Shown: in pieces, positions 26,493-35,418 of the stretch
Position numbering within the stretch: position 1 is the first letter of the stretch
How the letters are laid out: every line of letters begins with the position of its first letter
Assembly (NCBI GenBank): GCA_050309435.1
Contig: JBNRMJ010000027.1
Coordinates: 13,883 to 77,882 of the forward strand
Direction: 5' to 3'
DNA from: CAYXVJ01 sp050309435
Lineage (GTDB): Bacteria > Bacillota > Clostridia > Saccharofermentanales > Fastidiosipilaceae
Length of the DNA: 64,000 bases
Made by a program: the position numbers and the translations under genes
Notes under the pieces: generated by a model
Databases searched by the model: none
What the model saw: only the letters and a program-made list of their open reading frames with translations
Told to the model about the DNA's origin: nothing

Positions 26493-28115
26493 TCAGCTTC
26501 TATCCAATTGAATAGTGAAGGTAAATTTGGCTCCGCCCATGCTGCTTCTGCCTGCCGTAATATGCTGGCCATGTGCCTGCAGGATGGAACGGGCGATATA
26601 AAGCCCCAGTCCGCTGCCCTGGTTGCCCGTACGCGAGCGGTCTCCCTTATAAAAACGCTCGAAGACATGATCTATATCTTTCTCGTCGATGCCCGGACCG
26701 GAATCCTCGACGACGACTTCGACAACCTGGGATCCCGGCGTGCGCATGATCATGACCGCGATAACTCCTTCGTCGGGCGTAAACTTGATAGCGTTGCTGA
26801 TTAGATTATATAACACCCGGCTTAATTGTTCCTCGTCGCCGATAACCCGGATCCCGTTTTGCTCGCTGAGGTTGCTTTGAACACTGATCTGTTTGGGTGC
26901 AATCAGGCTTTCCAGACTGGAGATTACATTAACGATCATGTTCTCCAGAATAAAGGGTTTAAAATCATAAGCGACGGCATTCGTATCCAGCTTCACGGCA
27001 TCGTTCATCTCGTTGACCAGATTACTGAGGCGCCCGGCCTCGTTGCGAACAATACCCAGATAATGATCATGGCGCTCCGGAGGGATCGTACCGTCAAGCA
27101 TCCCTTCGACAAAACCGGATATCGATGTCAATGGCGTACGCAGATCATGAGAAATCGACGAGATAAAGTCTCTGCGGTCCGAGTTGGCATGATCCAGGCG
27201 TTCGATCATACGGTTAAAGGTATCGATCAAAACCGTTACTTCGTCCATTTCGTGCAAAAGATCTTCCGTATCCTGATGACTTTTCTTCTTGTCTGATTTC
27301 GCCTCGGCTCGTAATCTTGATACCGGATGGGGAACGCGAACAGAGAGGTTACCCATCGCGGCCTGGTTCGCCGCATAAGACAAGGCTTTCAGCGGTTTTG
27401 AGATCGAACTCGAGACGATCGTGATTAAGAACATGGCAATAATTAAAGCAACGGTAATCGACAATCGCATGCCTGCCAGCATAAAGCGGGCCACAGCCGA
27501 GTCGATGTTGTATTTCTCATGGACCTGAATGACCATCGCGGGACGTCCGTCGATACCGAAAATCGGTCGGATAACGGATATCCAAACATCCCTCCTGGTT
27601 GTTCCGAAAAGACCCAGATAATTACCGCCGGTAAAGGTGGAGCCGTAAGGATTGGAATCAAAACCGATAAACTCCGCGGCCAGAAGCGGCCGGCGCCCCT
27701 CTCCGTAACCCGGCAGTTCCCCCGCCGCGATATCCCTGCCTTTATAACCCTCGGGAAGATTGATCATATGTTTGGTCGCTTCGGCCGGTATGCCCGTATC
27801 CATCAGGATCAAGCCGTTGGGAGCGACCAGCCAGACATACGCGCCGTCCGTCCGGTTAACAAAATCCAGATAGGTCGCGATATCGCCGTCGTTCTGCAGA
27901 TCCGTATCGCCGGAATTGATTTTATTGACGACAACTCGAACAATCTCGTCGCTGGCTTCTTCCAGCTGACGGGCTCTGTTGATGCGAAGCGCGGTATTCA
28001 CTTCCGTAGAAAAAAGAACAGCCATAACAACGAAGGTCGTTAATATGGCCACCATAAAGGCCAGAATCATCCGGCCTCGAAAACTAAAGAAAAATCGTCT
28101 AAAAACTGCAATCAT
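26493..28115 (-). CDS. Sensor histidine kinase
   Basis: Membrane kinase of a two-component system. The 540-residue protein has a membrane segment at about 16-36, an extracellular sensor region of about 170 residues, a second membrane segment (about 213-237), HAMP domain, HisKA box SSISHDLRTPLTS with His323, and an HATPase domain with NLISNAIKF, DSGPGI, FERFYK and GSGLGLYIA. It follows the response regulator directly; a TTG at 28124 overlapping the regulator stop is an alternative start, neither having a strong ribosome site. The stimulus is unknown; its position beside nrdR and ftsZ does not identify it. Confidence 0.92.
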   Translation of the reverse strand: MIAVFRRFFFSFRGRMILAFMVAILTTFVVMAVLFSTEVNTALRINRARQLEEASDEIVRVVVNKINSGDTDLQNDGDIATYLDFVNRTDGAYVWLVAPNGLILMDTGIPAEATKHMINLPEGYKGRDIAAGELPGYGEGRRPLLAAEFIGFDSNPYGSTFTGGNYLGLFGTTRRDVWISVIRPIFGIDGRPAMVIQVHEKYNIDSAVARFMLAGMRLSITVALIIAMFLITIVSSSISKPLKALSYAANQAAMGNLSVRVPHPVSRLRAEAKSDKKKSHQDTEDLLHEMDEVTVLIDTFNRMIERLDHANSDRRDFISSISHDLRTPLTSISGFVEGMLDGTIPPERHDHYLGIVRNEAGRLSNLVNEMNDAVKLDTNAVAYDFKPFILENMIVNVISSLESLIAPKQISVQSNLSEQNGIRVIGDEEQLSRVLYNLISNAIKFTPDEGVIAVMIMRTPGSQVVEVVVEDSGPGIDEKDIDHVFERFYKGDRSRTGNQGSGLGLYIARSILQAHGQHITAGRSSMGGAKFTFTIQLDRS

Positions 28116-28120
28116 GGGAC

Positions 28121-28825
28121 TCAACTGACTTCAAACTTGTAGCCGACTCCCCATACCGTCTTAATCTGCCAGCTGGCGGAGCCGCCGTGATCTTCGATTT
28201 TCTCGCGGATGCGCTTGACGTGAACATCAACCGTGCGGGACTCGCCATAAAAATCATAACCCCAGACACTGCCCAGGAGCTGCTCGCGCGTAAATACGCG
28301 ATTGGGATGCGCGGCCAGAAAATAAAACAGTTCCAGTTCCTTCGGCGGCATTTCCACCGTTTTGTCGTTAATCGTAACCGTATACTGATCCTTGTCGATC
28401 ATCAGTTGATCGTAGCTGACCAGCTGACGGCTTTCCCCGGCTTCGGGCGCGCTGATGCCGGACGCATCGACACGACGCAAGACAGCTTTTACCCGGGCTA
28501 TCAGTTCCTTCATCTCAAAGGGCTTCTGCAGATAGTCATCCGCACCCAGTTCCAAACCGACCACCTTATCGAGGATATCGCCTCGGGCCGTCAGCATTAA
28601 AATCGGTACGGTGGACTCTTTTCGGATATCACGGCAAATATCGTAACCGTCTTTTCCGGGAAGCATCAAATCGAGAATGACCACATCCGGACGGATCTCG
28701 CGGAATGCAGGCATGGCTTCCAGACCGTTTCCGCAGGTATGAACCTCGTAGCCTTCCTTCTCGAAATATAAACGAATTAACTCAACAATATTCGGATCAT
28801 CATCAACGGCCAGTAATTTCTTCAC
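28121..28825 (-). CDS. OmpR/PhoB-family response regulator
   Basis: DNA-binding partner of the adjacent kinase. The 234-residue protein has a receiver domain (about 1-120) with the acidic pocket DDD at 8-10, phospho-acceptor Asp52 in ILDLMLPG, Thr79 and Lys101 in QKPFEMKEL, then a winged-helix domain ending VWGVGYKFE. GTG at 28825 is taken as the start because AAAGGAT precedes it and the receiver begins at once; the frame runs on into nrdR but without homology. Confidence 0.93.
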   Translation of the reverse strand: MKKLLAVDDDPNIVELIRLYFEKEGYEVHTCGNGLEAMPAFREIRPDVVILDLMLPGKDGYDICRDIRKESTVPILMLTARGDILDKVVGLELGADDYLQKPFEMKELIARVKAVLRRVDASGISAPEAGESRQLVSYDQLMIDKDQYTVTINDKTVEMPPKELELFYFLAAHPNRVFTREQLLGSVWGYDFYGESRTVDVHVKRIREKIEDHGGSASWQIKTVWGVGYKFEVS

Positions 28826-28838
28826 GTCAATATCCTTT

Positions 28839-29414
28839 CTACTCTTCGAATACTTCGCTATCGTCCGGTCTGTCGTCTTTTTGTCCGCTGGCATGACCGG
28901 CGTTTGCGCTCAGACCCGCGCGAAGCTTATCGGCTAAATCATCGTCCAGTTCCAGATTCCCTTTCTGCTCCAAAAGGCGTACCAGCTCCTCTAAAAAAGA
29001 GTTGACATCGGTGAACTGACGGTACACGGACGCGAAACGAACATAAGCCACTTCGTCGATCTCGCGAAGGCCGTCCATCACCATCTGACCGATGACCTGC
29101 GAAGATACTTCATGATTCAGCGAATTACTGCAGCGCTGTTCGATCGTGCTGACAAGATGACCGATCTGATCGGTTGATATCGGCCGCTTGCTGCAGGCCT
29201 TCATGATATTGTCGATTAGTTTATCCCGGTCAAAGAGTTCCCGACTGCCGTCTTTCTTCACGACATATAAAGGCAGATATTCAACCTTCTCATAGGTCGT
29301 AAAGCGGTGGTGGCAGCTGTTACACTCCCGCCTCCTGCGGATAGCCGTACTATCGTCGGTGGGACGGGAATCAACTACTTTATCTTCGTCATGGCCACAA
29401 TTCGGACATCTCAT
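28839..29414 (-). CDS. nrdR: Transcriptional repressor NrdR with C-terminal extension
   Basis: Nucleotide-sensing repressor of ribonucleotide reductase genes. It starts MRCPNCGHDEDKVVDSRP and has the zinc ribbon (CPNC and CNSC pairs) and the ATP-cone (VVKKDGSRELFDRDKL). NrdR is normally about 150 residues; this one has 191, with about 40 extra acidic, charged residues at the end. ATG at 29414 has GAGG 9 bases upstream; an ATG at 29429 is possible. No nrd genes are in the window. Confidence 0.94.
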   Translation of the reverse strand: MRCPNCGHDEDKVVDSRPTDDSTAIRRRRECNSCHHRFTTYEKVEYLPLYVVKKDGSRELFDRDKLIDNIMKACSKRPISTDQIGHLVSTIEQRCSNSLNHEVSSQVIGQMVMDGLREIDEVAYVRFASVYRQFTDVNSFLEELVRLLEQKGNLELDDDLADKLRAGLSANAGHASGQKDDRPDDSEVFEE

Positions 29415-29442
29415 CGCTGATCGCCTCATCTCTTCTTACTTG

Positions 29443-29477
29443 AATATAGCACAAGATACTAACTCAATATAGCACAA
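29443..29477 (-). repeat. Two 12-bp direct repeats upstream of nrdR (possible NrdR boxes)
   Basis: The 12-mer AATATAGCACAA (plus strand) occurs at 29443-29454 and again at 29466-29477, 23 bases apart and starting 29 bases upstream of nrdR. Read on the minus strand the second contains CTATATTG, which fits the CwATATwG core of published NrdR boxes; the first ends in C instead. Autoregulation is inference. Confidence 0.5.
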
Positions 29478-29508
29478 TACAACGCCACAAGATAATGCGG
29501 CGTTGTAT
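29477..29508 (-). terminator. Probable terminator of ftsZ
   Basis: ATACAACGCC and GGCGTTGTAT pair perfectly (10 bp) around a 12-base loop, 26 bases past the ftsZ stop. The following T-run is poor (ATTGTGC), so termination may be partial, with nrdR read through. Confidence 0.6.
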
Positions 29509-29533
29509 CGATAACCAAAGCTTTATATTCGTA

Positions 29534-31003
29534 TTACTCGTCGAAGCGTTCGTCTTCTTCGTCGTTGAAGAACCAGGGTAAAATACGGCCCTTCTTCTTC
29601 TCCGGCTGCGGACGCTGTGCCGCGCCGTTTCCGTTACCGTTCAGGTTGCGATTGCGATCGACCTGCTGCGTCGGACGATTGGCTTCGACCCGGGTCGGAA
29701 CCACGCGCTGTACGGGAGCCGGCTCGCTGTGATCTTCGTTCTGATACGGATTCAGGAAAGAAGGAATATCCTGGCCTGCATCTGTCGGCTGGCCCAACTG
29801 GCGACCCAGATCGGGATTCACGTTCAAAGCGGGTTGCTGTGCGGGCTGGGGTGCGGGTTCCTGAGCGGGAACCGAAACCGCGGGAGCCTGTGTCTGACTC
29901 GACGTGAAATGTCCGCCGTAAGTCTTCTGCTTCAGAGCGGGCTCGGCAGTCTGCTCCGGGCGCTTCACGCCGAAAGGAGAAATCTTCGTTTGTGTTCTGC
30001 CGAACTGATTGAGCTTCGGAGCCTCGGCTTCCGGCACGTCATTATCGAAACCGGAGGCGATAACCGTGATCTGAATATCGTCTTCCATGTTCGGATCGAG
30101 CACGGCACCGATGATGATATCGGCATCCGGTGCGGCAGAGTCGCGGATCAAGGTGGAAGCCTGGCTGATTTCGCTCAGGCGCAGATTCTTACCTGTGAAG
30201 TTAACGATAAGGCGATGAGCACCGTCGACCGTTGTATCGAGCAAGGGGCTGTTAAGCGCTTCGTTGACCGCAATTTCCATACGATCCTGGCCCTTGGCGC
30301 GACCGATACCCATGTGGCAAACACCGGCGCCGACCATGATGCGTCGTACGTCAGCCATATCAAGATTGATAAGACCCGGGACGGCAACCAGATCGGAAAT
30401 ACCGGAAACACCATATTTCAGAACCTGATCGGCCATGGAGAAAGCATCGTCGAGTGATGTATCTTCATCCGTAATTTCAAGGAGCTTATCGTTCGGAACA
30501 ACGATTAAGGAATCAACATATTCCTTTAGAGCGCGAATACCGCTCTCGGCGTTCTGCATGCGCTTGGCGCCTTCGAAACGGAAAGGTCTTGTGACGACAC
30601 CAACTGTCAGCACACCCAGATCACGTGCGATCTGTGCGACAACAGGCGCAGCGCCCGTACCTGTACCGCCGCCCATGCCGGCCGTGATGAAGAGCAGGTC
30701 CGTACCGCGAATCAAAGAAGCGATTTCGTCTCTGGACTCGGCAGCTGCCTTCTCGCCGATTTCGGGATTGGCACCGGCACCGAGACCGCGTGTAATCTTC
30801 TCGCCGATCTGGACACGGTAGGTCGCCTTGGAACGCTCCAAAGCCTGGTGATCCGTATTAATCGTAATAAACTCGATTCCCTGAACGCTGCTTTCGATCA
30901 TGCGATCGATTGCGTTACAACCGCCGCCGCCTACACCGATAACTCGAATTGTGGCGTATCTGTCATCTTCCATTGAGAAATTCATAGATTTACTATTCAT
31001 CAT
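29534..31003 (-). CDS. ftsZ: Cell division protein FtsZ with extended tail
   Basis: Tubulin-like GTPase that forms the division ring. The 489-residue protein carries GVGGGGCNAIDRM, the tubulin signature GGGTGTG (111-117) and the T7-loop region NLDMADVRRIM. The variable linker is long and rich in Gln, Pro and Asn. The conserved tail peptide DIPSFLNPYQ is at 412-421, not at the end: another 68 residues follow, closing with a basic KKK then GRILPWFF and an acidic stretch. The start is uncertain: ATG at 31003 is listed, but a TTG at 31012 has AAAGGGG at ideal spacing. ftsZ has its own promoter and no ftsA beside it. Confidence 0.95.
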   Translation of the reverse strand: MMNSKSMNFSMEDDRYATIRVIGVGGGGCNAIDRMIESSVQGIEFITINTDHQALERSKATYRVQIGEKITRGLGAGANPEIGEKAAAESRDEIASLIRGTDLLFITAGMGGGTGTGAAPVVAQIARDLGVLTVGVVTRPFRFEGAKRMQNAESGIRALKEYVDSLIVVPNDKLLEITDEDTSLDDAFSMADQVLKYGVSGISDLVAVPGLINLDMADVRRIMVGAGVCHMGIGRAKGQDRMEIAVNEALNSPLLDTTVDGAHRLIVNFTGKNLRLSEISQASTLIRDSAAPDADIIIGAVLDPNMEDDIQITVIASGFDNDVPEAEAPKLNQFGRTQTKISPFGVKRPEQTAEPALKQKTYGGHFTSSQTQAPAVSVPAQEPAPQPAQQPALNVNPDLGRQLGQPTDAGQDIPSFLNPYQNEDHSEPAPVQRVVPTRVEANRPTQQVDRNRNLNGNGNGAAQRPQPEKKKGRILPWFFNDEEDERFDE

Positions 31004-31074
31004 ATCTGCCAAAACAATATCCCCTTTCGAACCGAAAATACTTGCCGGCTCTGCACTGTTCCAACGCGCTTTCC

Positions 31075-31147
31075 GACAGGTTATTATCACCTGTCAAGCG
31101 TTTTTGACCATTACGTGCATTTTACATCATGTCTCCAAAGGTTACAA
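31075..31147 (-). promoter_or_regulatory. ftsZ promoter and leader hairpin
   Basis: Minus-strand TTGTAA (31147-31142), 17 bases, TAAAAT (31124-31119). Transcription would begin near 31112. In the leader GACAGG and CCTGTC (31075-31080 and 31090-31095) can form a 6-bp hairpin. Confidence 0.65.
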
Positions 31148-31346
31148 CTCTTTTTTCAAAACTCGCGAAAATTCCCTCTAAATTTGTAATGACAATATGA
31201 CATTGCCCGTATTTCTTAATATTTTATTCATGAAACAAATTGTCATAAAAGCTTAATTTGCGGGACTTTCTTGTAATGGTAATAACGTCATTATCTATTT
31301 AGAGATAAATTTGGACTTGTCAGGCATCAGCTATTGAATCTTTTAC
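31148..31346. other. AT-rich non-coding stretch upstream of the ftsZ promoter
   Basis: About 200 bases with no plausible gene. It contains TGTCAT-like elements: overlapping TGACAAT-ATGACA at 31188-31204, TTGTCAT near 31240 and CGTCAT near 31285. They could bind a regulator of ftsZ, but nothing firm can be said. Confidence 0.35.
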
Positions 31347-31374
31347 AAAACAAAAGCAACCCGCCGGGGTTGCT
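31347..31374 (-). terminator. Terminator of the dcw operon after sbp
   Basis: Minus-strand AGCAACCC-CGGC-GGGTTGCT followed by TTTGTTTTG, about 30 bases past the sbp stop. It separates ftsZ from the rest of the cluster. Confidence 0.8.
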
Positions 31375-31402
31375 CCTTTATTTTTCTTATATGAACTTTT
31401 CT

Positions 31403-31990
31403 TTATTCATCTTCGTCGCCTGCCGGCATCGCAGCTTCGCTGTCTATCAGGGCAAGCTCTTTTTTAATCTGTTCGAGCTCCATCACTCTTTCGAGGATTT
31501 CCTGTTCCAGAATGGCTGCCTTCTCACGAGGTAAAGCTGCTATGTACTCTTCCGGCGCCAGAGGGACATCGTTGATCTGAACCTGCTTATTCTCCAGGAA
31601 GTCGTCTTCGATGCCCGCGTCGACGACATCCTTCATCTGGCGCGACAAACGTCGGCGCTCGCTGAGCTGTTGCAGCCAGAAACGTCTAGCCTGCGAGAAG
31701 TTGTTAATGATTCGCACGCCAAAAGCGAAGATCGCCGCCAGGTTCAAATCGATATTCAAACGATCGCCCAGAGCCGAGAGAACGACCGCGATCAAACCGT
31801 TACCGATCAATCCTGTCACGAAGAGCAGAGTATTAAACTTCTTCTGCAAGCTGGCGAGCAAGGCGCCGACCAGAGAGTCTAAAGCCGCCAGAATCAAGAC
31901 CGCCACGTAAGGCGAATAAGCTTGAGGGATATCGATATCGAGGAATAGACCGATAATCAATCCAATAATAATTCCAAGTAATGGCAGCAC
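31403..31990 (-). CDS. sbp: Small basic protein family membrane protein (DUF1290, Sbp) with long tail
   Basis: Membrane protein conserved between divIB and ftsZ in Gram-positive dcw clusters; role unknown. The core (about residues 1-110) has three or four membrane segments, starting LLGIIIGLIIGLFLDIDIP and including GVRIINNFSQARR. The family is usually about 110-120 residues; here 195, with 80 extra charged, coiled-coil-like residues (about 115-195). It starts with GTG, sharing one base with the divIB stop (TAGTG), after a GGAGGA site. Confidence 0.85.
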   Translation of the reverse strand: MLPLLGIIIGLIIGLFLDIDIPQAYSPYVAVLILAALDSLVGALLASLQKKFNTLLFVTGLIGNGLIAVVLSALGDRLNIDLNLAAIFAFGVRIINNFSQARRFWLQQLSERRRLSRQMKDVVDAGIEDDFLENKQVQINDVPLAPEEYIAALPREKAAILEQEILERVMELEQIKKELALIDSEAAMPAGDEDE

Positions 31991-32910
31991 TATCTATCCT
32001 CCTCCACATCACGAATAAAAACATAATCATCGCCGCTAAGATCCAGTACCCCCGAACCCAGATGATCCAGTTTCTTACTGTGCACGGTATAGCGAAGCCA
32101 GTTCAGAGCGTCATCGAAATTTTCTGCTCCTCCTAGCTTAGCATGAATCGGTATCAGGGAGTCGAGTAATTTTATTTTCAGGTAAGTGCTTTCGTCTTGA
32201 GGCACTCGGATTTCACGGATACAAGACAGTAAGGAAAAGTTGTCCGCCGCGGCCCGATCCGCCCGAATCAATGCATCGATCAAGTTTAAAGCCGTGTCAA
32301 TGGTCCCGATCGCTTCCGTCTGGATCTTTTGCCCGATTTGGGCGGCTTCGATCACAACACCTTCGATCATTGGAATTCCGTCCGGCTTCTCTCCTTCGAC
32401 GATTTCAAGTACAAATCCTTCGCGGTCCAGCAGAATGTATGCGCTGTCGTCCAGTGCGATGTAAGACGTCGGTATCCGTTCTTCAATCGTGATTTTTACT
32501 TTTCCGGGGAAATGCATGCGAACGCGAACTTTTCTGATATAAGCGGATGCTTTTTTGATATTCTCTTCGGCTTCCAGATAACGAAGACCCAGTCTGGCTG
32601 AAAACGAACCGCCCCAGTCGGCCAGGAGGTGATCGCCTTTTCGGATCCCGCTGCTGGCCTGAATCATGGAAGCATCCACTTGCTGTGCTCCGGAAACAAC
32701 AACATCGCCGACATGGAAGGCGGGTAAAATCCAAACACTGACAAAAAGAAGGATCAGAACACCCATCACCACAAACAGGAGACCGTTGCCTGCAGACTCG
32801 CTGCCGCCGCGATCCATATCGGCCGCCATCTTGCGCTCGCGGCGTTCGACCAGCGAGCGGTACGGCACGACTTTGGCGCTTTTATTCGTCATGTTGTTTT
32901 TCTGCTTCAT
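31990..32910 (-). CDS. divIB: Cell division protein FtsQ/DivIB
   Basis: Bitopic divisome protein that links FtsL/FtsB-type proteins with the septal synthase. 306 residues: basic cytosolic N-terminus (1-40), one membrane segment (about 43-63), then a POTRA domain starting FHVGDVVVSGAQQVD (about 66-140) and the extracellular beta domain. GGAGGGAAGAGC precedes the ATG. It lies between murG and sbp, the usual Gram-positive order. Confidence 0.9.
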   Translation of the reverse strand: MKQKNNMTNKSAKVVPYRSLVERRERKMAADMDRGGSESAGNGLLFVVMGVLILLFVSVWILPAFHVGDVVVSGAQQVDASMIQASSGIRKGDHLLADWGGSFSARLGLRYLEAEENIKKASAYIRKVRVRMHFPGKVKITIEERIPTSYIALDDSAYILLDREGFVLEIVEGEKPDGIPMIEGVVIEAAQIGQKIQTEAIGTIDTALNLIDALIRADRAAADNFSLLSCIREIRVPQDESTYLKIKLLDSLIPIHAKLGGAENFDDALNWLRYTVHSKKLDHLGSGVLDLSGDDYVFIRDVEEDR

Positions 32911-32944
32911 GCTCTTCCCTCCTTCCTGTAAAAATATTCAAGAC

Positions 32945-34081
32945 TCAGCGCTTCATGATCGTAAGTAAAACATCGACGATATCTTCGGCCGCTCTTGGTT
33001 TAGCCAGTTGTCCGGCCTTCTTGCCGATCGCAGATCTCGTCTCGGGATCGGCAAGTTCATCCAGCTTTTCCGCCAGATACGAAACCGTAAACTCATCATT
33101 GGGGCAAAGCAACGCTGCGCCGATATCGCTGAAGGCTTTTGCGTTATGTGTCTGATGATCGCCTGTGGCATAAGGATACGGCACCATGATCGAGCACTGA
33201 CCCAAAGCCGCCACTTCCGCACAGGTGCCGGCACCGGCCCGGCAGACATAAAGGTTTGCCGCCGCCATATAGTCCGGCATGTTGTAAAGATAATCGACGA
33301 CTTCCAGCTTATCTGCGGGGATCTCCTTTGCTTCTTTATAAACGGTCTCGAACTGACTTTTACCCGCAACGAGCAGAACTTTTCCCGAAAATGTTTCGTG
33401 ATGTTCTTTCAGATACTGAAGTACGGTCTGATTCAGGCTGCGTGCGCCGAGGCTGCCTCCGCTGACCAGAACAAAAAACTCATCGGGGTCCATTTTAAGC
33501 CGCCTTCTCGCTTCTTCCCGGTTCAGGAGAAAGTACTGAGGTGCGATCGGGTTCCCGGTCAAATGAACATTTTTACAAGAGGAAAAATAAGGTCTGGCTT
33601 CTTCATATGAAAGGCACACCGCAGCCGCTTTCGGCGCCATGACGCGGTTGCTTTGTCCGGGGAAGGCGTTTTGTTCATGGATAAGATAAGGCACGCAGCT
33701 TTTACCTGCCGCGGCCAGCATCGGGCCTGCCACATAGCCGCCTGTTCCGACCACCGCCAGCGGCTTTTTCTCGCGGATTAACTGTAAACACTCGCGTTTG
33801 CCTTTTTGAAGGTCGATGAAGGCTTTAAAAAGGGCCGGCGAGAGTTTTCGTTTAAAAGGAGATGCAGTAACGGGTATAAATTCAAAGCCTTCCCGGGGAA
33901 CAATATCGGCTTCAAGACCGCGGGCCGTTCCCGTGAAAATGATATCCAGCTCCGGTCTTCTGGCGCGAAGAGCTTTCGCGACGGCAATCGCCGGATTGAT
34001 ATGTCCGGAAGTGCCTCCGCCTGTGAAGATGACGCAATCTCTTTCCGGGATAACTGTTGGATTGTGTTTATTGGATTTCAT
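32945..34081 (-). CDS. murG: UDP-N-acetylglucosamine--MurNAc-pentapeptide-lipid transferase
   Basis: Inner-face glycosyltransferase converting lipid I to lipid II. 378 residues with the N-terminal GGTSGHINPAIAVA loop, LIHEQNAFPG, LVSGGSLGA and the C-terminal acceptor VCRAGAGTCAE. AAAGGAGT precedes the ATG. It lies 12 bases after ftsW. Confidence 0.97.
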   Translation of the reverse strand: MKSNKHNPTVIPERDCVIFTGGGTSGHINPAIAVAKALRARRPELDIIFTGTARGLEADIVPREGFEFIPVTASPFKRKLSPALFKAFIDLQKGKRECLQLIREKKPLAVVGTGGYVAGPMLAAAGKSCVPYLIHEQNAFPGQSNRVMAPKAAAVCLSYEEARPYFSSCKNVHLTGNPIAPQYFLLNREEARRRLKMDPDEFFVLVSGGSLGARSLNQTVLQYLKEHHETFSGKVLLVAGKSQFETVYKEAKEIPADKLEVVDYLYNMPDYMAAANLYVCRAGAGTCAEVAALGQCSIMVPYPYATGDHQTHNAKAFSDIGAALLCPNDEFTVSYLAEKLDELADPETRSAIGKKAGQLAKPRAAEDIVDVLLTIMKR

Positions 34082-34092
34082 GACTGACTCCT

Positions 34093-35415
34093 TTATAAGA
34101 GCTTTTTCTCGCTCAGGCCGTATTTGGACACATTTAGTAAAAGACCGATGCCGACCAGGAAAAAGGCATTCGAGGTACCGCCGTAGCTGAAGAACGGCAG
34201 CGAAATACCGGTCGGTATAAAGACTTTCAGATTAACCGCGATCGATAAAAAGGCCTGGATCGCGATCAGGGAACTAAAGCCCGTGGCGATGACCTGATTG
34301 AATAAAGACTTGGTCCGCACGGCTACCCGCAGGCCCAGGATAAAGAAAAGCAAAAAGAGCAAGATGACCAGGCCTCCGCCCACCGCACCGAGTTCTTCGA
34401 CGACAATCGAATAGATATAGTCGTTATGCGATTCCGGCAGGTAGTTGTTTTTTTGTCTGCCCTGACCCAGGCCGACTCCGAACCAGCCGCCCGAGCCGAT
34501 CGCGATGAGAGCCTGATCCGACTGATAGCTGTCGTCGGCGCTGGCGTTCTCTGTTTCCAGGAAGATGTCGAAGCGCTGAATCATATGATCCAAACGATCG
34601 TTGGAAGCGATGTAATCCAGGATCGGACCCTTGAAGGTAATAAAGATAAAAGTCAGACTGAGGGCGATTGCGAGAAGAAAACCCGCAGCCACGGTCCAGG
34701 AACGCCGGTTGATACCGGCAGAAAGCAAGACAACGAAGGTAATCAGCAGAATAATCAGGATAGCCGACATATGCGACTGCAAACTAATCAGGAGGCACCA
34801 GACGCCGACGGCTCCCACCGGCAGCACGAAGTCCCAGAAGAAATCGACGGCCAAACGTTTCGGCAGGCTGTAGTTCTTTGACTTGGCACTCCTTTGCTTC
34901 CTTCTGCGCCAGGAAAAATAACTTGCTCCGCAATACACGGTAGCAATCTTCGCGATCTCCGACGGCTGGAAGGTCATGTTTCCGATCAGGGGAAGCCAGC
35001 GTTGCTGTCCGTTTATCTCGATTCCCACCGGTGTCAGAACCAAGGCCAACAGCCCTGTCGTGATAACATAAACGATGAGCATCATCGCCGTGTTATTCAG
35101 AAATTTCATATCCACGCGGGTAATGATCCACATCGCCAAAAGACCGCCCGCCGTGAACAGAACCTGACGCAAGACATAATGCCAGGTGTTCCCTTCGTCG
35201 GCCAGCGCGTCGCTCATCGAAGCGGAAAAGAGCATGATCAAACCGAAGCAAAGCAGGGTAATAACAACAAGAAGCACCGCGAAATCGATGCTTTTGGGCG
35301 AGCTGAGTTCATCTGCCTGTTTCAGGCCGCTGATGCGTCTGATCCGGGCAGGCTTCGTCCGGCGCCCGCTTACCGCGCTTTTCTTACTTTGACTAATACG
35401 GTCCAAACTACTCAC
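34093..35415 (-). CDS. ftsW: Septal peptidoglycan polymerase FtsW (SEDS family)
   Basis: Multi-pass glycosyltransferase that polymerises lipid II at the septum with the class B PBP. 440 residues: a basic N-terminal tail of about 40, then about 10 membrane segments. The conserved extracellular loop LPESHNDYIYSIVVEELG holds the catalytic aspartate, and PTGISLPFFSYGGTS is the SEDS C-terminal signature. The usual QP(D/H) turn reads LQSHMSAIL. GTG start 3 bases after the mraY stop, so coupled to mraY. In most clusters murD would lie here; it does not. Confidence 0.95.
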   Translation of the reverse strand: MSSLDRISQSKKSAVSGRRTKPARIRRISGLKQADELSSPKSIDFAVLLVVITLLCFGLIMLFSASMSDALADEGNTWHYVLRQVLFTAGGLLAMWIITRVDMKFLNNTAMMLIVYVITTGLLALVLTPVGIEINGQQRWLPLIGNMTFQPSEIAKIATVYCGASYFSWRRRKQRSAKSKNYSLPKRLAVDFFWDFVLPVGAVGVWCLLISLQSHMSAILIILLITFVVLLSAGINRRSWTVAAGFLLAIALSLTFIFITFKGPILDYIASNDRLDHMIQRFDIFLETENASADDSYQSDQALIAIGSGGWFGVGLGQGRQKNNYLPESHNDYIYSIVVEELGAVGGGLVILLFLLFFILGLRVAVRTKSLFNQVIATGFSSLIAIQAFLSIAVNLKVFIPTGISLPFFSYGGTSNAFFLVGIGLLLNVSKYGLSEKKLL

Positions 35416-35418
35416 CTT

